Origin: Rhipicephalus microplus
Taxonomy: Eukaryota > Arthropoda > Arachnida > Ixodida > Ixodidae
Length of the DNA stretch: 64,000 bases
Reading direction: 5' to 3'
NCBI RefSeq assembly: GCF_043290135.1
Contig: NC_134700.1
Coordinates: 83,494,500 to 83,558,499, forward strand
The notes below the pieces were generated by a model. That model was given only the letters and a program-made list of their open reading frames with translations. It ran no database searches and was not told the DNA's origin. A program made the translations under genes and the position numbers. Numbering within the stretch: position 1 is the first letter of the stretch; every line of letters starts with the position of its first letter. Positions 58,137 through 64,000 of the stretch are shown piece by piece.

Positions 58137-58870
58137 TTGGAGGGTGTCAAACAAGCCACATAATACATTCATTATGTATTAACGCCATTATTACAAGCCA
58201 TAACGCCATTAAACAAGCCATTGATACATTCATTCATTATATGGGCACCTGCTCACGCCCTCGCGGGGGACGGCAACGACGGGGCTGTAAATGACGCAGC
58301 TTGAGGGCTCACCGACCGAGCTGCCCTCTCAAGTCACGCCCCAACATCCTCCGGTAGTAACGGTGCGGCAGATCATTGGGAGTGGGAAGACAGAATGACC
58401 AGATACAATGAATGACATTACAAAACATTAAAGATTACAGAGGGGCATACTCCCGCCACCTCCCCCAAAATTAACAAAAAGTCAGTCTGTCGAATGGCGG
58501 CAGTTACAAACTAAAAACGTATCCGAATCATGCTCTCTCACACATTACATATCCCGATATATACAAAACGGGCATGTGCAAGTGTTGTGACTCCCGAGCC
58601 ACTTTGGAGCATATGTTATTGGAATGCTGAAAGATTAGTATCCATAACGAGTATGCAGCCTCTGGTGACAGCCTTCACGCCCGCTGGGAAGCCGCAATGC
58701 TCAGCCCCGTCTTCGAAGATCAGATGTGGGCCGTCCAGCAGGCCGAGGAAGCGGCCTGTACTTAAGGACTCCTGGTCGTAACCTAGGTGGAGCAATTGGC
58801 CCACCTCACCAACTCACCGAATTCTGAACAAAGCTCTGTGCCCCTCCCCCTCAAGCAAGTGCTTAATTCT

Positions 58871-59992
58871 TAGTTGTACATCAATTTTCCTAAATGTTTA
58901 CAGTTAGCTATACCATCACCGTAACATGACGACTTTAAGTCTGCCCGCTTCAAGTCGAGGAAAGTATAATCATTCAAAGGCATTTGCTTATTCTTTATAC
59001 AGGGTTCATATCGAAGGCCGCAGAAGCATTGAGTCGTTCGGAAGTGACTAAATCTGCACTTAATCTTACTACCGCGCGGAAGCTCAGGCTGCAACGTCCG
59101 GTTAGCTTAAGAGGCGTTCTGCCATCTAAATGGTTTGATTGGACATTTTCCTGCTGTGCAAGTCCGATCATTAGTGGTAGCTTGCTTATATAGTGACAGA
59201 AACGCTTAAGTGAAGCATAAACACATTAAAATGCCTAATTTGTTACACGTAATAATATAGATTAACGGGTGGTATGTTTGCCGCAGCGCTGGTACTTTTG
59301 CTGAACACTTATAAATGCGAACACCGATCTTAAAAAAAAAACTGTTCAAGAATTTTGTATCTTATGAGCAACAGGCCGAATCTCACGTCCAAAAACGATC
59401 AGAATGCCCTATCACACTCGCAAACTCAAACGCGACTGAATACCTACTCTTTTTTAAGGGCCAAACCACATAAGCGCGAAAATGCACGCGACAGCGACGA
59501 GCGACGTGACGTAGATCGTCTTCGCGCGATCAGTGGCTTGCGCAGGCAAACCTCATTCACGCGACGGCTTCGGCGAGCGAACTCCACTGTTGCTGGCATG
59601 AGGCCGTCTACTCGCACCAAGAAAACCGCGTAGCGAGCGGTATGCAATTTAAAAATAAGATATATTGCTGTGTAATGGAACGGAAAGTGTTTATGAATGC
59701 CTTGCAGCACTTTTTTTATATGCACATGCGTAAACATTGCGTTATTTCTTGTTGCACATACGTGACTAGGGCAGGGTCACGTGCACCTATGTAGTCTTTG
59801 TCTTTTCCAGTTTTTCGCTACTGGCTGCTTGAGCTTAGCACTTGCGGGCGATGAGCGACGGTTTCCAAATCTGGAGAACCGAGCGATCGCGCGAAAACGA
59901 GCAAGGTACACGTCGCGCGAACGCCCTGTTTCGTCGCTCATAGCGTCGCTCGTCGCTGTCGCGTACATTTTCGCGCTTATGAGGTTTGCTGT
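58871..59992. other. No recognisable gene
   Basis: Unique intron sequence. Inverted pieces around GCGACGAGCGACG (about 59494-59506) and CGTCGCTCGTCGCTGTCGCG (59943-59962), each next to AAATGCACGCGACAGC- or GTACATTTTCGCGC-like sequence and CATAAGCGCGAA / TTCGCGCTTATG, form a long imperfect inverted repeat with arms at 59470-59560 and 59875-59990. Confidence 0.5.
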
Positions 59993-60046
59993 TAAATGAA
60001 ACGCATTTCTTGGCGAACTTCGGCAACTTCGAGCGTATCTATCTGT

Positions 60047-60215
60047 CCTACCTACCTACCTACCTACCTACCTACCTACCTACCTACCTACCTACCTACC
60101 TACCTACCTACCTACCTACCTACCTACCTACCTACCTACCTACCTACCTACCTACCTACCTACCTACCTACCTACCTACCTACCTACCTACCTACCTACC
60201 TACCTACCTACCTAC

Positions 60216-60298
<83 letters not shown>
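60047..60298. repeat. (CCTA)n then (TATC)n compound microsatellite
   Basis: About 43 CCTA units are followed without a break by about 20 TATC units. A has only TATC in the same position, so CCTA probably arose by a C/T change followed by expansion. Confidence 0.98.
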
Positions 60299-60331
60299 GC
60301 CGCCTATTACTTATAGCTGCTTAGATAATGG

Positions 60332-60539
60332 CCGGCCTTAATGAACGGTTGTAGCTAGGATGCCCTTCCTGTGTGTGTTTTCGTTTTTTTTTTATGAGTG
60401 CGCGTGCGTTTTTTTCTCTCTCTCTCTCTACCCCCTCTTTCTTGCCCCTACTTCCCCGCCCCCAGCGCTGGGTAGCGAACCAGATGTCAATATCTGGTTA
60501 ACCTCCCAGCCTTTCCTTTCTCACTCTCTCTCTTTCTTG
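60332..60539 (-). mobile_element. Short dispersed repeat (GGCAGGGAGGTTAA type), 8-bp TSD
   Basis: On the minus strand it reads AAAGGCTGGGAGGTTAACCA, GATATTGACATCTGGTTCGC, TACCCAGCGCTGGGGG, then a pyrimidine/purine-rich tail. It is flanked by GATAATGG (60324-60331 and 60540-60547). Element A has no insert here (GTTTGGATTACGGTATCGAT in its orientation). A relative lies at 34120-34200. Confidence 0.75.
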
Positions 60540-60547
60540 GATAATGG

Positions 60548-61905
60548 TATCGATACCGAACTTGGTATGGCATAAAATGACTGTATGACGAGGATATTTG
60601 ACTACTAATAACATGGAAGGCATGACAAGTATGCCATAAATGTCATGATTTACAATTCATGGTCTTGCTGCTCTTGCGGTAGTTTCGTTCACATGACATG
60701 TTGCAAAACTGGTATGGTATTGCATGGCGAACACAAGCGACACATCCTAACATGAAAATAATGAAATGCGTGTCATGTAACAGCATGAATACATGCCACG
60801 CTCATGATGCGTTCGCGGCCATTTCGTTAGGGTCACATTTACACCAGTCTCATACGAAGGTATGAGACTGGTGCAAATATGTTTAATACGAAACATGTGT
60901 CATGTAACAACATGAGTACATGCCACATTCATGATGCGCTCGTGGCCATTTCGTTTGCGTCACATATATGAAATTTGGTATTACGGTACGTGAACGGACG
61001 ACATAGGTAAATGACACATCCAAGCATAATAATCACGACATGCGCGCATGTAACGACATGACTACATGACGCACTGATGGTGCGATCGCGGCCGTTTCGC
61101 TAGCTTCACATATGCCAAATTTTGTATTACGTGACGTCAATAGATGACGAAGGTATGTGACTCATGCAAACATAATCATGAGATTAGCATCATGTGACAA
61201 CACGACTACATGCCACAGTCAAAGCGCCAATACAATTCGACGTGACACGGCATGCATGCGTACTGGCGTTCGTTTCGTCGCGTCACGCTGGCGTTGCCAT
61301 GGCAGTCGCCGGTCCTGCCATACTCGCAGGCGTGCACTGCGCTGCGTTGCTTTGACGCATGCGCGTTTCAGCGCGTCCGGCGTCGCTGCGTCACTAAAAG
61401 AGGCAGACGCAGTGCTGTTTGGGTAACACAGTGGGTGTTATATGCAGCATGTCGCATTTCGCGCCAGTTGGCATCGGGCCGCGCCGACGAACGCTGGTCA
61501 CGCCGGTCGCACCTGGCATCAGACGCTAAGAGTTCTCACGTTTTGCTGACGTATAGCGCCGCAGTGCCCAGCGTGCGCACGCGTCAACGTTACGTCGGAT
61601 TATATTGGGCCCTAGATGATGCACTGATGGCCGTTTCACTAGCTCCACATGCACGAAATTTGGTGTTACGAGACGTCTACGAATGACGAAGGTATATGAC
61701 TGGTGAAAACATGATAATAATAATACGCGTGTCATGTAAGACCATGACAACATACCACGTTCATAGAGTGCTCGCGGACGTTTCGTTAGGTTGACATGTA
61801 CTAAATTTGGCAAAACGTGACGTAAATAGATGGCGAAGGTAAACGACACATCCCAACATTATAATCATGAGACGGAAGTCGTGTACGGCATAATTTACCC
61901 CCACC
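60548..61905. repeat. Core satellite array C, unit about 130-147 bp
   Basis: Blocks of the type GATGCGTTCGCGGCCATTTC recur at about 60804, 60931 and 61078 and, beyond the MITE, at about 61620 and 61764. Each unit has ATTACGTGACGTSAATRGATG, GACGAAGGTAWATGAC and CATGCGTGTCATGTAA blocks, the reverse complement of array A units. Confidence 0.82.
61224..61611. mobile_element. MITE with about 20-bp terminal inverted repeats
   Basis: GCGCCAATACAATTCGACGT (61224-61243) and, inverted, GGCCCAATATAATCCGACGT (61611-61592) match at 16 of 20 positions. The interior is GC- and CpG-rich, unlike the AT-rich array around it, and has no transposase. The superfamily cannot be named because the target duplication is unclear. 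Confidence 0.7.
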
Positions 61906-62003
61906 TCGTAACGTTGCGGTGATTTTAAAGGGGCATATCATACTTCCTCATTCGTGCTTCGCATATCATCGATTCCCTCTGTACGTGGGGTCTGCCAATT
62001 TTT

Positions 62004-63361
62004 TAAGCTGGTTTCACTGGGCTGTGTATAACAAAGAAAACGACGTCTTGATTAACTCTTTCTTGTTCGTTCGATGTTTTTAGAAGAATTTATGACGACA
62101 GATATTTCTTACGGGAGCGGCGGCACTCGGTCTCCTAAAAGGAGGCTACACCGTTGAAATCCTGTCAAAACATGTGGGTGCAACACAAACGCTGTTAAAG
62201 GGGGAAGAGAGAGTTCAACTCAAGTACGTCGCGAAAAATCGCCGTTAAAACTGAAAACGAATTCGAGTGGGAATACATTGCGTAAAACTTCACTGCTGTG
62301 CATCGCACGAAAGACTCAACACAGAGTATTGAAGCCCCACGCTGGGTGTCAAATGTCACCTCAGAGCCAAGGGTCGGCTGAAGGCCTTGGGCAGCACACA
62401 AAGGCAGGGCAAGAAAATGCACCTTTACTGCTGGGACTCCGAACTCGATTGCAGCCGCTGCCCGCTGCCAGCGGCCGCTAATCGCGTGAAGCGAGCGCAC
62501 ACGTTGCCATCGTTCTCTTCTACCACAATCCTAGCACTCACGGCCACAGAACGCTGTCATTGTTCTATGAAGGCCCTTCACCCTGAACCGTAATTTTAGG
62601 AACGCTTATCTTGAACCTCACGATTGAAGTATGCGCCCTAGGTTAATTAACATAGAAGCTTGGCATAGCGAAACCTTCTAATAATTTAGTTCAGTTTTGT
62701 GTTCGGGTGGTTTCCGAATTGCACTGTAACACGCGTTGCGCTTTGGACGTGTCCCATGCATGCAGTTTTTAACGTTTCTTTTATTTGGGAAATACAGCGT
62801 GTACTCAAAGCTTATCGAAGAAATCACAGTGCCCCTGCTAAGACGGAGGGTCGAAAGGGGAGTAGCTATTTTATTGTGTTCTCTTTCTATGTACTCCATG
62901 GCGATTGCTATGTAGTTTGAGTGCATCGTTGTTTCTAGCCAATGGATCACTCGTTTTGGACGTGGAACGTATTGCTTAAAGCACACTAAAGAGAAAAACG
63001 TTTTTTTCGCGTGTCTGTAAAGCACAATTTCGCAATCCCGAAAACACTATTCTTATCGCGAGACTACAGTGCTTATGGGAAGCAAGAATACGCAAGAAAA
63101 AGAAAATATGGCTGGTGACGCCATCTTGAGAGTCCCGCACGAAACTAAGTGACGTCATAGATTCGAAGACGTCTACTGGGCCCCACGTAGCTTTTAACCG
63201 ATATTTAAAAGTGAAACTTTATCTTTGATTTTTTCTGCTAATAATGAACTTATGATTGTAAAACTTACGCCATGAGATTTCTCGGGATCTAGTTTAAAAA
63301 TTTTTATCAAGTCATTGTTTCTCTTTTGTGTCTCTATAAGTACGGGAATAATGTTACTCAC
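62004..63361. other. Intron sequence without recognisable gene
   Basis: Short frames only. It lies directly downstream (in gene orientation) of the P450 heme exon. Nothing in it matches another repeat in the window. Confidence 0.45.
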
Positions 63362-63541
63362 CTATGCAGTTCTTAGGACCAGCAGAGAACGGGAGATAGC
63401 TGTATGGATGCCGCCGACTGTTCTCTTCAGACATGAACCTTTCGGGTATGTACTCCTCTGGTTTGTCAAACTGGTCGGGATTTCTGTGAAGGCTGAAGAT
63501 GTTGAGGAAACACGATAGACCCTGGGGCAAAGTGTGGCCAT
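63362..63541 (-). CDS. Cytochrome P450, penultimate coding exon with heme loop
   Basis: It is a 60-codon exon between acceptor TTTCCCTTCTCGCAG (63542 and up) and donor ATAG|GTGAGT (63361 down). It encodes GHTLPQGLSCFLNIFSLHRN, PDQFDKPEEYIPERF (the PERF motif after the K helix) and SYLPFSAGPKNCI, with the invariant Cys heme ligand in FSAGPKNCIG. The last base G joins GT of exon 47317-47483 to form that Gly codon. The sequence is intact. CYP4-type is inferred from FSAGPxNCIGQKF. Upstream exons, including the oxygen-binding I helix, lie beyond the window. Confidence 0.95.
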   Translation of the reverse strand: MATLCPRVYRVSSTSSAFTEIPTSLTNQRSTYPKGSCLKRTVGGIHTAISRSLLVLRTA

Positions 63542-64000
63542 CTGCGAGAAGGGAAATAAAACGGATAGGTGGTTTGGGGCGTTTCTCACTTAACTTGTTC
63601 ACATCTACACAGCGTCTTTCTGTATAGTAATGTCAAAGATACAACGTTTTAAATATTTTGTCCGGACTCTTCTTCGGCATGCAAGGGGTATTTCTGGGGC
63701 AGTTTTGCTATATAGTGGGTTGAAACGTATGTATAAGATGTTAGAAAGTGTGGCTATTTGATTACTTCTGTTCGAGAGCCAGTGTGGAAACATTTCAAAT
63801 CAGGAACAAGAGTAGACTTCCTAGTGCATTCGTTAATACCTCACGGTATCTACTTTTTCTGCATCAAGGCTTAGCGCCTTTATGCGGAGAATTCAGGGGC
63901 TTCCTAACCGCTGTTCAAGTGGGGGCTTGAAATTTCGAAATCTCAAAACGCTCTTGCTGTCTTGTCTAAAGCAAACATGCACGTAGTCAGATTGCACACT
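63542..64000. other. Upstream intron of the P450 gene
   Basis: No further P450 exon is seen to the end of the window. The exon at 63362-63541 begins mid-codon, so an upstream exon ending in phase 1 must lie beyond 64000. Confidence 0.5.

Larger units (their letters stand above)
55880..58870 (+). pseudogene. Degenerate I-type LINE: RT, RNase H and Cys-rich tail
   Basis: RT: TNDDLDNEIGRAEVRTALQK, NTEKIVLLPKPGKRLQIANL (then RPISL), IGFRRNLSTQDAML, KKAFDNVTHATVLK, GSGGTPQGLVLSTMLF and DTVYADDITL. RNase H: SIQAQTGVYHSR-like start, SDSQTAVRNFADGCILPEAL, WAPAHAGDGN-like motif and LTDRAA near 58290-58325. Tail: RMTRYNDITKH, GMCKCCDSRATLEHMLLEC (58571-58627), then RWEAAMLSPVFEDQMWAVQQ. It is cut by a full SINE (56459-56703) and by a truncated SINE (58019-58136), and carries many stops. 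The region 56960-57700 is the most decayed. Confidence 0.85.
59993..62003 (+). mobile_element. Composite tandem-repeat element C (HINE-like), most complete copy
   Basis: Order: diverged hairpin end AAATGAAACGCATTTCTTGG (59994-60013); GCGAACTTCGGCAACTTCGA; CCTA then TATC arrays (60047-60298); TAGCCGCCTATTACTTATAG; an inserted short repeat (60332-60539); core 147-bp repeats (60548-61905) with an inserted MITE (61224-61611); and a distal end with ACGGCATAATTTACCCCCAC, CTCGTAACGTTGCGGTGA, CATTCGTGCTTCGCATATC, GTACGTGGGGTCTGCCAA and a T run to about 62003. Same order as element A in reverse orientation. It codes for nothing. Confidence 0.75.
47484..63361 (-). other. 15.9-kb intron of the P450 gene
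   Basis: It is bounded by donor ATAG|GTGAGT (63361 downward) and acceptor CACAG|GT (47484 upward), phase 1. It contains a LINE tail, minisatellite element copy 3, the Ty3/Gypsy element, a LINE with two SINEs, and composite element C. The stretch 47484-49100 next to the acceptor shows no gene. A palindrome TGCGAATGC at about 48030 and TTGCGATAGCAA near 48423 suggest further decayed repeats. Confidence 0.88.

Overview
The window looks like nuclear DNA of an ixodid (hard) tick, most likely of the Rhipicephalus type. It holds seven insertions of one tRNA-derived SINE that fits the tick family I remember as Ruka (from memory, not checked). It also has many degenerate LINEs with RNase H and zinc-knuckle tails, long tetranucleotide arrays, AT-rich spacers and spliceosomal GT-AG introns. 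There are no bacterial features. The only convincing host gene is a cytochrome P450 on the minus strand, of which the last two coding exons are present: 63362-63541 with the heme-binding cysteine loop, and 47317-47483 with the C-terminus. The reading frame is continuous across the 15.9 kb intron that separates them.

Layout: 0-10 kb holds four remnants: a CR1/Jockey-like RT, an old RT-RNase H LINE at 4.4-6.6 kb, a minisatellite-bearing dispersed element at 7.4-8.1 kb and a LINE 3' end at 8.4-9.65 kb. From 12 to 18 kb there are two composite elements (A and B) built on a tandem repeat of about 147 bp. From 18 to 27 kb are SINEs, a GAAA array, a LINE tail and a SINE split cleanly by a CR1/L2-like LINE. 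From 27 to 35 kb are a long degenerate LINE (ORF1, endonuclease, RT, RNase H) and a degenerate, apparently intron-containing hAT transposase. From 38 to 47 kb are a TATC/TGTC array of about 720 bp and a Tx1/L1-like LINE broken by two younger insertions. From 47.5 to 63.4 kb is the P450 intron. It carries a near-intact Ty3/Gypsy retrotransposon with two identical 174-bp LTRs, a LINE hit by two SINEs, and the third composite element (C).

The most unusual structure is the composite family A/B/C. In A and C its parts are a GCGAAGC hairpin end, a tetranucleotide array, a core of 147-bp tandem repeats with palindromes, and a conserved distal end carrying the same 9-bp word inverted. B has the core and distal end only. 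The layout resembles Helentron-associated interspersed elements (HINE/DINE-1/pearl type), but no transposase is present and the assignment is inference. A second family, the CCGTCCGTGCGT minisatellite elements (three copies), is also bounded by inverted GCGAAGC. Target-site duplications and interrupted reading frames let the order of several nested insertions be read from this sequence alone.
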